A stretch of DNA of 52,329 nt from an uncultured Clostridium sp. (GCA_937927335.1 CALBDU010000040.1:1-52329), one strand, 5' to 3'; counted from the stretch's first letter, positions 1 to 9,745 are shown. A program made the numbers and translations. The notes: a model not told the origin generated them from the letters alone.

Positions 1-115
1 TTTAGTGATTTTTCAAAATATGACACATGATTATCCATTTCGGCCGACAAATAAAATGGCCACCAAATAAGGCAGCCATTAATTACATATTAAATTAAAT
101 TTTTATACTTTCAAA

Positions 116-616
116 TTAGAAAGGTGCATAGCCTTGTTCTGACCACCAGTCCCCCAATAATTCATCATATTCTCTTGATAGGAGATCTAAATGAGTTTGC
201 TCCCATTTCACTAATTTTTTGAACAATTGTTTTGCACTTTCTATTTTTGTATCATTAGCAGCTTTTGTATAATATTCTATGGAAGCCCGTTCCATTTGAA
301 TTCCAATGCCAAATACAGCTACTGCCACTGATCCTGCTTCCTTGTCTATTTTTTTCCATTTCAAGTTACCTGGAGCAGGTACGTCCAGCTCATTCACCAT
401 CTCAAAGCTTTCACTGTCACCGCTCTTTACTAATTCATACATATTTTCAAGCCATTTAACATGTTTTTTTTCTTCCTCAGCCAGTTCCAGGAATGCTTCA
501 GTAATTTCTTTTGTGTTGTTCTTCCGTTCTGAAACCATCCTATAGAATTCATAGCCTTCAATTTCCTTAACTATAGCTTGTCTAATAATAGTCAATTCAG
601 AATTAATCATTAACAT
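116..616 (-). CDS. Ferritin-like diiron protein (rubrerythrin-type four-helix domain)
   Basis: This 166-residue soluble protein has the ligand pattern of a ferritin-like diiron four-helix bundle. Visible candidate ligands are E20, E49-x-x-H52, E109 and E139-x-x-H142. It has no C-terminal rubredoxin domain, so it is not a classical rubrerythrin. In anaerobes such proteins usually reduce peroxide or handle iron; the exact activity here is inferred. The start is ambiguous: ATG at 616 and ATG at 610 both lie close to a GGGAAGGG ribosome site. It lies 84 bp downstream of the aminotransferase on the same strand and could be read through from it. No terminator is visible in 1-115. Confidence 0.8.
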   Translation of the reverse strand: MLMINSELTIIRQAIVKEIEGYEFYRMVSERKNNTKEITEAFLELAEEEKKHVKWLENMYELVKSGDSESFEMVNELDVPAPGNLKWKKIDKEAGSVAVAVFGIGIQMERASIEYYTKAANDTKIESAKQLFKKLVKWEQTHLDLLSREYDELLGDWWSEQGYAPF

Positions 617-700
617 CCCTTCCCTTCAATAAAATCATGTATTTAAACAAATTATATAGCAATAAATATGGTTATTCAAGTAACTAGATTTTAAAATCGG

Positions 701-1858
701 TTAATATTTCTTTTTTACGTGCTCCGATATTCTTCTAACTGCTTCCTTTAAATTTTCGTCTGAATTTGCAAACACAAATCTCATGTACCCTTCTCCCATT
801 TTCCCAAAGGCAGAACCTGGAACAGCTACTACACCGGCTTCCTTTACCAGCTCCTCTGCAAACTCAAGGGAGGTCTTTCCAAAGGATTTAATATTTGCAA
901 ATGCATAGAAACTACCTGGGGATTTTTTACATGATATACCAGGTATATTGTTTAATCCATCAATTAAAATATCACGGCGTCGGGTATAATCCTTAATCAT
1001 TTTTTCAACAGCATTTTGAGAACCCCTCAGTGCTTCTATTCCTGCCATTTGAACAAAGGTTGGCACACATGAAACAATGCCCTCCTGCAGCTTGGGGATA
1101 TTTGATGTTATTTTCTTGTCTGCAATTAAATAGCCAAGTCTCCACCCTGTCATAGCATATGATTTTGAAAATCCGTTTATTATTATAATCTTATCCTGAA
1201 CTTCCGGTATTCCTGCCATGCTTACGCACTTGCAATTGTCGTAAATAATTTTTTCATATACTTCGTCAGAATATACATATAAATCATATTTCTGTACAAG
1301 CTCAGCAATGTCTTCTATTTCTTTTTTGCTTAATACAGCACCAAGGGGATTGCTTGGTGAATTCAATAAAATTGCTTTTGTTTTTGAAGTTATTGCTTTT
1401 TCAATATCCTCTGCCCTTATATTAAAATCATTTTCTTCATAAACCGGTACTGCTACTGGCACTCCCCCAGCCATTAATACCATACCTTCATAGTTTGGAA
1501 AGGCAGGGTCAGGTATAATTACCTCATCACCAGGATCCACTGTGGCAAATATACTCAAGGCAAGTGCTTCCATGGCCCCTACAGTTATAATGACATTTTC
1601 AAAATCATATTTTCGTGGCAAATCCTGATAATTATCTGCAACAGCCTGCCGCAATTCCTTAAGGCCTGCATTTGGGCTATAGTGGGTAAATCCTCCATCT
1701 ATTGCTCTTTTAGCTGCTTCCTTAATATTTAATGGTGTATCAAAATTAGGCTCACCAACTGTAAGTTTAATGGCATTGTCATATTTTTCAGCCAGGTCAA
1801 ACATCTTTCTAATTCCTGATGCTGGATATTCCATAGTTCTCTTTGATAATAGTTTCAT
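701..1858 (-). CDS. Class I/II PLP-dependent aminotransferase
   Basis: This 385-residue enzyme of the fold type I aspartate aminotransferase family transfers amino groups between an amino acid and a 2-oxoacid. The PLP lysine is in the motif NGFSKSYAMTGWRLGY near residue 235. Substrate-side motifs GEPNFDTP and SPSNPLG are present. I chose ATG 1858 over the upstream TTG because AAGGAGG lies 7 bases before it. It starts only 17 bases after the PFOR gene ends, so the two are almost certainly cotranscribed. That pairing suggests deamination of an amino acid to a 2-oxoacid that PFOR then oxidises. Substrate (alanine, aspartate or aromatic) cannot be fixed from sequence alone. Confidence 0.9.
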   Translation of the reverse strand: MKLLSKRTMEYPASGIRKMFDLAEKYDNAIKLTVGEPNFDTPLNIKEAAKRAIDGGFTHYSPNAGLKELRQAVADNYQDLPRKYDFENVIITVGAMEALALSIFATVDPGDEVIIPDPAFPNYEGMVLMAGGVPVAVPVYEENDFNIRAEDIEKAITSKTKAILLNSPSNPLGAVLSKKEIEDIAELVQKYDLYVYSDEVYEKIIYDNCKCVSMAGIPEVQDKIIIINGFSKSYAMTGWRLGYLIADKKITSNIPKLQEGIVSCVPTFVQMAGIEALRGSQNAVEKMIKDYTRRRDILIDGLNNIPGISCKKSPGSFYAFANIKSFGKTSLEFAEELVKEAGVVAVPGSAFGKMGEGYMRFVFANSDENLKEAVRRISEHVKKKY

Positions 1859-1875
1859 TGACAAACCTCCTTAAA

Positions 1876-4800
1876 TTATCTGTTTTCAACCAGCCTTTTA
1901 TAGCTATCCAGTCTTTCCTTTGCATCTGCTTCAGCCTTGTTAAACAGCTCCTCTGCATGATCCGGGAAGGCTATCTCCAGTGATGCAAACCTGGTTTCCC
2001 CTCTCAAAAATTCCTTTAAATCTTTAGTTGGTTCTTTTGAATCAAGGGTAAATGGATTTTTTCCTTCCTTTTTCAATTCAGGGTTGTAACGATAAAGATG
2101 CCAGTAGCCTGACTCCACTGCATTCTTCATTTCAAGCTGACTCTTACCCATACCGCATTTTGGTCCATGCTCGATACATGGGCAATATGCTATTATAATT
2201 GAAGGTCCCTCATAGGCCTCTGCCTCCCTGAAGGCTTTTAAGGTCTGTGCCTGATCATACCCCATTGCTACCTGGGCAACATAAACGTAACCATAGCTCA
2301 TTGCCATCATGCCAAGATCCTTTTTCTTTGTCCTCTTACCTGAGGATGCAAATTTTGCAATAGCAGCAGCACCAGTTGCCTTAGAAGATTGTCCTCCTGT
2401 ATTTGAGTAAACCTCTGTATCCAAAACAAGCATATTTATATTCTTACCTGAAGCAAGAACGTGGTCAATTCCGCCATAGCCAATATCATAGGCCCAGCCA
2501 TCACCTCCAAAGGCCCAATAGGATCTTCTGCACAGATAGTCACTGTTATCTACTATGAATTGCTTCATATCAGCTTCCTCTTCGTTTACTGGAACATAGC
2601 TCTGGGCAGCTTTTACCAAAGCCTCAGATACTTTCCGTGATTCACTGGGGGATTCCTTCTTTTCAAGATATTCCTTAGCTTCTTTACCTATGGAGGTTTC
2701 GGATAATTTTAAAGCATAGCCTGCCAGCCTTTCTCTTATCTTCTCAGCACCTAAGCGCATGCCGTATCCGTATTCAGCACAATCCTCAAATAGCGACATT
2801 GCCCACACTGGTCCTTGTCCCTTGCTGTTTTTTGTGTATGGTGTTGAAGGTGTGCTACCGCCATAGGCAGTGGAACATCCCGATGCATTGGCAATATACA
2901 TATGATCACCAAACAGCTGGGTTGCAAGCTTGATATATGGTGTTTCCGCACAGCCTGCACAAGCGCCTGAAAACTCGAACAATGGTTGTGCAAACTGGCT
3001 GTTTTTCACTGTTTTATCACTAAAGGCATCTTTCTTTACTGAAATTTTCTCCACTGCAAAGGTCCAGTTTTCATGTTCATGGAGCTCAGTGGAAAGTGGC
3101 TTCATTTCAAGGGCCTTATCCTTTGCTGGGCAAACATTTGCGCAGCTGCCGCAGCCTGTGCAGTCTAAAGGTGATAACTGCATTCTGAATTTATACTCTT
3201 CCAATCCTTTTCCAATTGCTTTAACTGCTTCAAATCCTGCTGGAGCCTTTTGAGCTTCTTCCTCATCCATAAGGAACGGCCTTATTGCTGCATGAGGACA
3301 AACATAGGAGCACTGATTGCACTGAATACATTTATCCATGTTCCACTTTGGCACATCCACAGCAGTACCTCTTTTTTCATATGCAGTGGTGCCTGATGGC
3401 CATGTTCCCCCTTGTATGTTCTTATACATTGATACTGGAAGTGAGTCTCCCTCCTGCCTGTTCACTGGAATAACAACATCACGGATAAATTCCGGCAGGC
3501 TGGAGGTATCCTTTTTCTCAATATCAGCCAGGGCCCAGCCTTCTGGTATATCCACCCTCACAAGGTTGTCTATTCCCGCATCGATTGCAGCACAATTCAT
3601 ATCAACAACATTTCTGCCCTTCTTTTCATAGGTCTTCCTAACTGCTTCCTTCATGTGCATAACAGCATCTTCAATTGGTATAATATCTACCAGCTTGAAA
3701 AAGGCAGACTGCAGTACTGTATTTGTTCTTCCTCCAAGTCCCAGTTCTCTTGCTATCTTTATCGCGTCAATAATATAAAACCTAGCGTTCTTTTCTGCCA
3801 AAGCTCTTTTCATGGTTCCAGGCAGATTACTATCCAGCTCTTCCCTGGTCCATTGGCAGTTTAAAAGGAATACTCCACCAGTCTTTAAATCCTTAACCAA
3901 ATCATACTTATCTATATAGGAAGGATTATGGCATGCTACAAAATCGGCTTTATTTACTAAATAAGGTGAACGTATGGGGTTTTTGCCAAAGCGCAGGTGT
4001 GATTGTGTAAGTCCCCCTGATTTCTTTGAATCATATACGAAATATGCCTGAGCATTAAGGAAAGTATTTTTTCCTATAATCTTTATGGTATTCTTGTTTG
4101 CTCCTACGGTTCCATCAGAGCCCAAGCCCCAAAGCTTGCAGTTTGTACAGCCTTCAGAAGCAATATCAACATCTGCTTTTACCGGCAGTGACAGGAATGT
4201 AACATCATCCTCTATTCCTACTGTAAAGTTGTTTTTAGGTTCTTTAGATGCCAGATTCTCAAAAACTGCCAGTATATATGCCGGAGTGGTATCCTTTGAA
4301 GCCAGGCCGTAGCGTCCTCCTATAATTGTCATAGGCTTTTTCTCTTTGAAATAAACGCTCATAACATCCTGATATAACGGTTCTCCCATAGCTCCAGGCT
4401 CTTTTGTTCTGTCCAATACGGCGATCCTTTTTACAGTTTCAGGAATTGCAGCCAAAAAGTGTCCCGCTGAGAACGGTCTGTAAAGATGAACATTTAGCAA
4501 TCCAACCTTTTTTCCCTTTGAAGTCATGTAATCCACAGTTTCCTTGATAGTATCGGCCGCGGAGCCCATGGCTATTACCATATCTTCAGCATCCTCCGCA
4601 CCATAATATTCAAATAATCTGTAGTTTCTTCCTGTTAATTTATTTATTTCATTCATATATTCTTCAACAATAGCCGGCAGATTTGTATAATAATTATTGC
4701 AGGCTTCTCTTCCCTGGAAGAAAATATCCGGGTTCACAGTTGTTCCTCTTACGCAGGGATGTTCCGGGTTCAGTGCATTTCTTCTGAATTTATTAACTGC

Positions 4801-5394
4801 CTCCATATCAATGAGCTTTTTCAGATCGCTGTAATCCAGTGCTTCAATTTTTTGAATTTCATGAGAAGTTCTAAAGCCATCAAAAAAATGCAGGAATGGA
4901 ACCCTTCCCTTTATGGCAGACAGATGTGCCACTGCAGCCAAATCCATAACCTCCTGAGGATTTGCTGATGCCAGCATGGCGAAGCCTGTTTGCCTGCATG
5001 CCATAACATCTGAATGGTCACCAAAAATTGAAAGTGCATGAACAGATAATGTTCTTGCTGATACGTGGAATACTCCCGGAAGCAGTTCACCAGCTATTTT
5101 GTACATATTTGGTATCATAAGCAGCAGTCCCTGGGATGCCGTATAGGTAGTAGTTAGTGCCCCGGCTTCCAACGATCCATGAACAGTACCTGCTGCACCG
5201 CCTTCAGACTGCATTTCCACCACATCTACTCTTTCACCGAAAACATTTTTTAATCCCTTTGCAGACCAGTCATCCACAAATTCCGCCATGGTAGAGGATG
5301 GTGTTATAGGAAAAATTCCTGCCACCTCTGTAAATGCATAGGATGCATAGGCAGCTGCCTGGTTTCCATCCATTACTTCAATTATTTTTGTCAT
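1876..5394 (-). CDS. nifJ: Pyruvate:ferredoxin (flavodoxin) oxidoreductase
   Basis: A full-length single-chain PFOR of 1172 residues, the usual size. It oxidises pyruvate and CoA to acetyl-CoA and CO2, reducing ferredoxin in the cytosol. The N-terminal pyruvate-binding domain starts with GNQAAAYASYAFTEVAGIFP. Two [4Fe-4S] ferredoxin motifs follow near residues 690 and 745 (CIQCNQCSYVCP and CTGCGSCANVCP). The C-terminal TPP domain has CAGCAETPY, GDGWAYDIGYGGIDHV and a late CPCIEHG. GGAGG precedes the ATG. A sigma-54 promoter lies about 37 bp upstream and a sigma-54 activator is divergent, so expression is probably inducible, possibly by substrate. This may be an accessory rather than the only PFOR of the cell. 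The symbol nifJ is by homology; no nitrogen-fixation genes are nearby. Confidence 0.97.
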   Translation of the reverse strand: MTKIIEVMDGNQAAAYASYAFTEVAGIFPITPSSTMAEFVDDWSAKGLKNVFGERVDVVEMQSEGGAAGTVHGSLEAGALTTTYTASQGLLLMIPNMYKIAGELLPGVFHVSARTLSVHALSIFGDHSDVMACRQTGFAMLASANPQEVMDLAAVAHLSAIKGRVPFLHFFDGFRTSHEIQKIEALDYSDLKKLIDMEAVNKFRRNALNPEHPCVRGTTVNPDIFFQGREACNNYYTNLPAIVEEYMNEINKLTGRNYRLFEYYGAEDAEDMVIAMGSAADTIKETVDYMTSKGKKVGLLNVHLYRPFSAGHFLAAIPETVKRIAVLDRTKEPGAMGEPLYQDVMSVYFKEKKPMTIIGGRYGLASKDTTPAYILAVFENLASKEPKNNFTVGIEDDVTFLSLPVKADVDIASEGCTNCKLWGLGSDGTVGANKNTIKIIGKNTFLNAQAYFVYDSKKSGGLTQSHLRFGKNPIRSPYLVNKADFVACHNPSYIDKYDLVKDLKTGGVFLLNCQWTREELDSNLPGTMKRALAEKNARFYIIDAIKIARELGLGGRTNTVLQSAFFKLVDIIPIEDAVMHMKEAVRKTYEKKGRNVVDMNCAAIDAGIDNLVRVDIPEGWALADIEKKDTSSLPEFIRDVVIPVNRQEGDSLPVSMYKNIQGGTWPSGTTAYEKRGTAVDVPKWNMDKCIQCNQCSYVCPHAAIRPFLMDEEEAQKAPAGFEAVKAIGKGLEEYKFRMQLSPLDCTGCGSCANVCPAKDKALEMKPLSTELHEHENWTFAVEKISVKKDAFSDKTVKNSQFAQPLFEFSGACAGCAETPYIKLATQLFGDHMYIANASGCSTAYGGSTPSTPYTKNSKGQGPVWAMSLFEDCAEYGYGMRLGAEKIRERLAGYALKLSETSIGKEAKEYLEKKESPSESRKVSEALVKAAQSYVPVNEEEADMKQFIVDNSDYLCRRSYWAFGGDGWAYDIGYGGIDHVLASGKNINMLVLDTEVYSNTGGQSSKATGAAAIAKFASSGKRTKKKDLGMMAMSYGYVYVAQVAMGYDQAQTLKAFREAEAYEGPSIIIAYCPCIEHGPKCGMGKSQLEMKNAVESGYWHLYRYNPELKKEGKNPFTLDSKEPTKDLKEFLRGETRFASLEIAFPDHAEELFNKAEADAKERLDSYKRLVENR

Positions 5395-5430
5395 AAACTT
5401 TCCTCCATTCTTTAAGTTACTTGATTATAT

Positions 5431-5446
5431 AGCAATTTTCATGCCG
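5431..5446 (-). promoter_or_regulatory. Sigma-54 (-24/-12) promoter of the PFOR operon
   Basis: On the minus strand this reads CGGCATGAAAATTGCT, which matches the sigma-54 consensus with GG at -24 and GC at -12 and correct spacing. It lies 36 bp before the PFOR start codon. The promoter before the indolepyruvate oxidoreductase gene (41305-41320) differs at only two positions. Confidence 0.88.
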
Positions 5447-5488
5447 TTAAATTAACCCTTCCAGGTTTCGCTAACTAAGTCATTTCCC

Positions 5489-5555
5489 TGTAAACAGTTA
5501 CAATAAAAATCAATATCTGAACCTGTTTTGCATATCTTGATTGCATTTAGGTTCA
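5489..5555. promoter_or_regulatory. Candidate activator-binding dyads between PFOR and its divergent activator
   Basis: Two inverted repeats lie 60-120 bp upstream of the sigma-54 promoter, the usual place for enhancer sites. The first is TGTAA-N4-TTACA at 5489-5502. The second is TGAACCT (5518-5524) facing AGGTTCA (5549-5555). Binding by the divergent activator is inferred from position only. Confidence 0.4.
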
Positions 5556-5597
5556 AATATTGCTAAGCTTATATTAGAAAGTAAAAGGAGGACACTT

Positions 5598-7340
5598 ATG
5601 ATTAATCCTAATGATAAAAGTAAAAAATATCTTCAATATGCATTTTTCATTGACCAAAATGACAGATTGTTTTCCTGTGATGAAAATGGAGAACAGTTCC
5701 TTCATTCAATAGATATCACTTCCTTTTATACTCATATACAGTGTATACGGCTCAATAGTGCCAGCACCGCTTCTACTGTTATAATCAACAACACCAGCTA
5801 CAGCATAAGATTGATTCCGGTAAGTTCCCTTACCCGAAATACGGATCATCATTTGCTGGATATAATGAAGGAAGGATATATAATAATACTTCAGAACCAA
5901 TCCTTCTTTTCATCCATAATACAAAAATTAAATAAAATTCAATTCCAGCAGGAGCAATACAGGGAGATTTTAGATAATTACTCAGACGGCATTTTTGTAA
6001 CAAAAGCAGATGGAACTGCACTCTTCAGCAATTCACACTATGAGGAAATTACTAATATTAATCTTGAAACCATAATGGGAAAAAGCGTTTATGCCATGGA
6101 GTCAAAAGGGCTTTTTACCCCTCTGGTTACACCTACAATACTGGAAACAAAAAAAGACTATACAGTTTTTCAACTATTTAAGTCAGGAAAGCAGGCTATA
6201 ATCACAGGCTCGCCAATTTATGATATGTTTGGGGATACCATACTGATTTTAATTTGTGTAACGCCTCTCACAAATCCTCAGCTAATTAAGATGTCACGGG
6301 AATTTTTCAAGCCTGCTGCAAATACAAAAAAAGAATTGAATCAGGATATGCAGATTGATGTAATAGCAGAAAGCGATGAGATGAGGCAGGTAGTTCAGGA
6401 TATACTAAAAGTGGCCCATTATGATGTGCCCATACTGATTCTTGGGGAATCTGGAACCGGCAAGGAAGTATTTTCATCAATCATTCATTCTTCAAGCAAA
6501 AGAAGGTTTAATCCTTTTATTAAGGTTAATTGCAGTGCTATTTCGCCTACCCTGCTGGATGCCGAGCTTTTCGGCTATGAAGCAGGTGCCTTTACAGGTG
6601 CATCGCCAAAAGGAAAAGCAGGACTTTTTGAAGCTGCGGATAATGGCACACTGCTCCTTGATGAAATTGGCGATATGCCGCTGGATATACAAGCTAAAAT
6701 TTTGCGGGTAGTTCAAAACGGTGAGTTTTATAGAGTGGGAGGATGGACACCTATTAAGGTTAATACTAGAATTATTGCAGCTACAAATAAGGATTTAAAA
6801 ATCATGGTATCAGAAGGAAAGTTCCGTAATGATTTATATTACAGATTAAATGTCATTTCTTTTTATCTGCCCCCTTTAAGATCAAGAAAACAGGATATCG
6901 CACCACTTTTGCTGCATTACTGCTATATCTTCAACAAAAAATACAGTGCAAACAAGGTTTTTTCCATGGAATTATTAAATGTTCTTTCCGAATATTCCTG
7001 GCCGGGTAATGTAAGAGAGCTTCGAAATCTGGTTGAAAGAATGTTTATTCTCTGCATGGAGGATACCTTTAAACCCGAACATTTTTACAAAACATATCTT
7101 AAAAAGGAACAGCGGAATTGTGAACTTGAAGCCTTTGAAGATGGAATAGCTGTAAATGGAATCCCTCCGCTAAGCAGCTCCGTTAAAACACTGGAAAAAA
7201 TCATAGTATCCAGAGCATTGGAAAAGACAAGAAATACACGAAAAGCTGCTCAGCTTGTTGGGGTAAGTCAAACTACCATAATGCGAAAAATCAAGGAATA
7301 CAATCTTTCTGCCAATAATAGATTTGACCAGATTATTTAA
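5598..7340 (+). CDS. Sigma-54-dependent transcriptional activator with PAS sensor
   Basis: This 580-residue enhancer-binding protein remodels the sigma-54 RNA polymerase complex. It has an N-terminal sensory region with a PAS-like domain (about residues 125-230). The AAA+ domain follows, with Walker A GESGTGKE near residue 283, the sigma-54 contact loop GAFTGA near 330 and Walker B LLLDEIGDM near 353. The C-terminal Fis-type helix-turn-helix contains TRKAAQLVGVSQTTIMRKI. I start it at ATG 5598, which has AAAGGAGG 6 bases upstream, rather than at TTG 5541. It is divergent from PFOR, which has a sigma-54 promoter, so it is the likely PFOR-operon activator. The N-terminal 120 residues match no family I recognise. 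Confidence 0.93.
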   Translation: MINPNDKSKKYLQYAFFIDQNDRLFSCDENGEQFLHSIDITSFYTHIQCIRLNSASTASTVIINNTSYSIRLIPVSSLTRNTDHHLLDIMKEGYIIILQNQSFFSSIIQKLNKIQFQQEQYREILDNYSDGIFVTKADGTALFSNSHYEEITNINLETIMGKSVYAMESKGLFTPLVTPTILETKKDYTVFQLFKSGKQAIITGSPIYDMFGDTILILICVTPLTNPQLIKMSREFFKPAANTKKELNQDMQIDVIAESDEMRQVVQDILKVAHYDVPILILGESGTGKEVFSSIIHSSSKRRFNPFIKVNCSAISPTLLDAELFGYEAGAFTGASPKGKAGLFEAADNGTLLLDEIGDMPLDIQAKILRVVQNGEFYRVGGWTPIKVNTRIIAATNKDLKIMVSEGKFRNDLYYRLNVISFYLPPLRSRKQDIAPLLLHYCYIFNKKYSANKVFSMELLNVLSEYSWPGNVRELRNLVERMFILCMEDTFKPEHFYKTYLKKEQRNCELEAFEDGIAVNGIPPLSSSVKTLEKIIVSRALEKTRNTRKAAQLVGVSQTTIMRKIKEYNLSANNRFDQII

Positions 7341-7367
7341 TGAATATATGTATAAGTAACATAATGC

Positions 7368-8075
7368 TTAAATTGAATGCACAGTTTCTAAAGCAACCTC
7401 TACCATTTTAGTGAAGGTTTTTTGTCTTTCTTCAGCTGAAGTTAATTCACCAGTCAATAAATGATCGCTTACAGTTAATAATGCCAGTGCATCCACGTTA
7501 TTCCTGGCTGCAATTGTATAAAGTGCCGCTGCCTCCATTTCAACTGCAAGGCATCCAAATGCAGCCCATTTTTTCCATTCCTCAGCATTATCATTATAGA
7601 ACGTATCAGAGCTGAAGATGTTCCCTACCTTAGGCTCATAGCCCTTTTCAACAGCAATATCATAGGCTTTTTTTAGCAGCTTGAAGCTGGCTGTAGGAGC
7701 ATAGTTCATACCATTAAACCTGTTTCTGTTAATGTTTGAATCTGTTGATGCTGCCATACCTATAACCAAATCTCTGACCTTCACTTCTTTTTTATAAGAG
7801 CCACAGGTTCCAACTCTTATTAAATTCTTAACACCATAGCTTTCAATTAATTCAGTGGTGTATATAGCTATGGACGGTATTCCCATACCTGTCCCTTGAA
7901 CAGAAACCTTCATGCCCTTGTATAATCCGGTAAAACCATACATTCCCCTAATTTCATTATAGCAAATTATATCCTGCAGGAAATTTTCTGCTATGAATTT
8001 GGCTCTCAAAGGATCTCCAGGCAGCAATATACTTTCAGCTATTTGTCCTTCTGCTGCATTGATATGTATACTCAT
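7368..8075 (-). CDS. deoD: Purine-nucleoside phosphorylase, DeoD type
   Basis: A 235-residue hexameric-type purine-nucleoside phosphorylase, the usual length. It cleaves purine (deoxy)ribonucleosides with phosphate to free base and ribose-1-phosphate. Family motifs visible are GDPLRAKFIAE (phosphate site), VEMEAAALYTIA (ribose site glutamates) and the SDHLLTGE loop with the catalytic aspartate. GGTGGAGGG lies before the ATG. It converges on the sigma-54 activator gene with 27 bp between them and stands alone as a transcription unit. Confidence 0.95.
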   Translation of the reverse strand: MSIHINAAEGQIAESILLPGDPLRAKFIAENFLQDIICYNEIRGMYGFTGLYKGMKVSVQGTGMGIPSIAIYTTELIESYGVKNLIRVGTCGSYKKEVKVRDLVIGMAASTDSNINRNRFNGMNYAPTASFKLLKKAYDIAVEKGYEPKVGNIFSSDTFYNDNAEEWKKWAAFGCLAVEMEAAALYTIAARNNVDALALLTVSDHLLTGELTSAEERQKTFTKMVEVALETVHSI

Positions 8076-8230
8076 ATTTTTCCCTCCACCATATTTATAT
8101 TCTTTTGTGACTATATGATTTAATAAATGCCTTTCATAAAGTCTTAACTTAATTCTACCATCCAGTTAAATAATTTCCAATATCCTATGTTTTAATGGTA
8201 AAATATAATATAAATATTTTTAAACTATTA

Positions 8231-8260
8231 TGAAGCGGAATTAAGAGCCTCATCGTCTAA
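8231..8260 (+). promoter_or_regulatory. ECF-type promoter, copy 1 (sigma/anti-sigma operon)
   Basis: The -35-like TGAAGC (8231-8236) and -10-like CGTCTA (8254-8259) are separated by 17 bp, followed by A. This resembles ECF promoters such as Bacillus SigM/SigW sites (TGAAAC then CGTC or CGTA). The same elements with the same 17-bp spacing occur at 9746 and 12539. It lies about 80 bp before the sigma factor gene, which implies autoregulation. Confidence 0.8.
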
Positions 8261-8337
8261 ATGTAATGAAGGTTCTTCTTGAACGTGAGGACCGCTTGGT
8301 TGAGGGGGAAATATCTTAAAAGGTATTGTGGTTGCAT

Positions 8338-8853
8338 ATGGAAGAAGAAATAAAACGATTAATGGACAGCTATGGAAATGATGTCCTGAGAATAGCCTAT
8401 CTGTACTTAAAGGACAAGTACCTGGCTGAAGATGCTTTTCAGGAAGTATTTATAAAAGTATATAAAAATTTCGATAAATTTCGAAAAGACAGCAGTGAAA
8501 AAACCTGGATCCTGAGCATAACAATGAATACCTGCAAGGATATGCTGAGGCTTTCCTGGTTCAAAAAAGTCACCATGTTCAAGGATGTAGAGGACGATTT
8601 ATCCTTAAGAACCTGTGAAAATGTAGATGACAGTGTTATCAACAAAGCTCAATATGAAGAACTGTTAAAAGAAGTGATGAATTTACCGGCAAAATATAAG
8701 GAACCTCTGATACTCTATTATTATGAGGACTTATCAACAGTCGACATAAGCAGTATTTTAAAAATACCCGAGGGAACAATACGCAGCAGGTTGTATCGGG
8801 CAAGGGAAATGCTGAGATCAAATATAGATGGGAAGATTGAATATGAAGGATAA
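8338..8853 (+). CDS. ECF-family RNA polymerase sigma factor
   Basis: A 171-residue ECF sigma factor with region 2 (AYLYLKDKYLAEDAFQEVFI, contacting core and -10) and region 4 (YKEPLILYYYEDLSTVDISS and the PEGTIRSRLYRARE helix-turn-helix, contacting -35). No region 3 is present. I use ATG 8338. TTG 8332 is an alternative because AAAAGG lies 8 bases before it. The downstream gene overlaps or abuts its end, typical of sigma/anti-sigma pairs. An ECF-type promoter lies upstream, and two more sit in front of envelope-protein genes. Confidence 0.93.
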   Translation: MEEEIKRLMDSYGNDVLRIAYLYLKDKYLAEDAFQEVFIKVYKNFDKFRKDSSEKTWILSITMNTCKDMLRLSWFKKVTMFKDVEDDLSLRTCENVDDSVINKAQYEELLKEVMNLPAKYKEPLILYYYEDLSTVDISSILKIPEGTIRSRLYRAREMLRSNIDGKIEYEG

Positions 8854-9745
8854 TATGAAAAATTTCAAAGAGATATCAGATTTAGTCCTTAAGGACATTT
8901 ATGCTTCTGATGAATTAAAAAGAAAAACCTTGGAAAGATGTACTGCTAAAAAACAGCCCAAATTTAATCCGGCAATTCTTTCAACTGCTTCTGCTGCTGT
9001 ATTATTAATTGCTTTTGGAATAACCAGCCACTATATTAACCACCCTATGGTTGCTACAAATTCACATGTTAATGATCAAATAAGAAATGAATATAAAAAT
9101 CCTCCAGCTGCTGGAAATTCAGATTCTTCGAAAATGATTGCAGAAATTGTACCTGCCCAAAAAAGCAGCAGCATAAAGAATGATTATAATATATCGGCAG
9201 ATAAACCTGCAGAACCAGTGGCCAATGCTCAGAATAATATTAATACTGATGTGCAGGTTTTTAACACTACTGCTGCTGACGACACAGCCCCAGCTGCTGA
9301 TACTGCTCCAGAAGAAGAAAATGATATGGGTCAGAACGTTTCAGCTTCCTTGAGCAAGGAATTTGCAGTAACTTTTAGATTAAAACCGTTAAGTCTGGCA
9401 GATGCTGAAAATAATTTTGGAAGCAAAATTCTTCTGCCCCAATATGTACCTGAGGGCTTCACCTTAAAAAGCATATCCATTCCGGATAACGAATCAAATT
9501 GTATAAAATTAAGATATAGTATACGCACTGCTTATTTTGAAATATTACAAAGTAAAAATTTATCTGAATTTAAAGGTGACAAAACCATAAATTTAGGAAA
9601 TAACAAAGCTGCCGTTAACTATTCAAAGGATGATAACTCGAATAAAATTACAACTATCACCTGGACAACGAACAGCATACAATATACCTTGTCTGGTGAT
9701 TTACCGGAAAATATTTTAATAAATATTGCTAAATATTTAAATTAA
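8843..9745 (+). CDS. Membrane protein with DUF4367-like C-terminus, probable anti-sigma factor
   Basis: This roughly 300-residue protein has a cytosolic N-terminus of about 42 residues, one membrane segment (about 43-62), a low-complexity Ala/Asp/Thr-rich extracytoplasmic linker, and a C-terminal domain. The C-terminal motif LPQYVPEGFTLKSISIP is typical of DUF4367 proteins. I start it at ATG 8843, inside the end of the sigma gene, with GGGAAG 7 bases upstream; ATG 8828 is an in-frame alternative. Translational coupling to the sigma factor and a single-pass topology make an anti-sigma role likely. The cytosolic part lacks a recognisable zinc-type (HxxxCxxC) anti-sigma motif, so this is inference. 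Confidence 0.78.
   Translation: MKDNMKNFKEISDLVLKDIYASDELKRKTLERCTAKKQPKFNPAILSTASAAVLLIAFGITSHYINHPMVATNSHVNDQIRNEYKNPPAAGNSDSSKMIAEIVPAQKSSSIKNDYNISADKPAEPVANAQNNINTDVQVFNTTAADDTAPAADTAPEEENDMGQNVSASLSKEFAVTFRLKPLSLADAENNFGSKILLPQYVPEGFTLKSISIPDNESNCIKLRYSIRTAYFEILQSKNLSEFKGDKTINLGNNKAAVNYSKDDNSNKITTITWTTNSIQYTLSGDLPENILINIAKYLN

Noticed and set aside
1876..5394. Nitrogen-fixation role for the nifJ homologue
   Set aside because: No nif genes are nearby, and the neighbouring aminotransferase and regulator point to fermentation.
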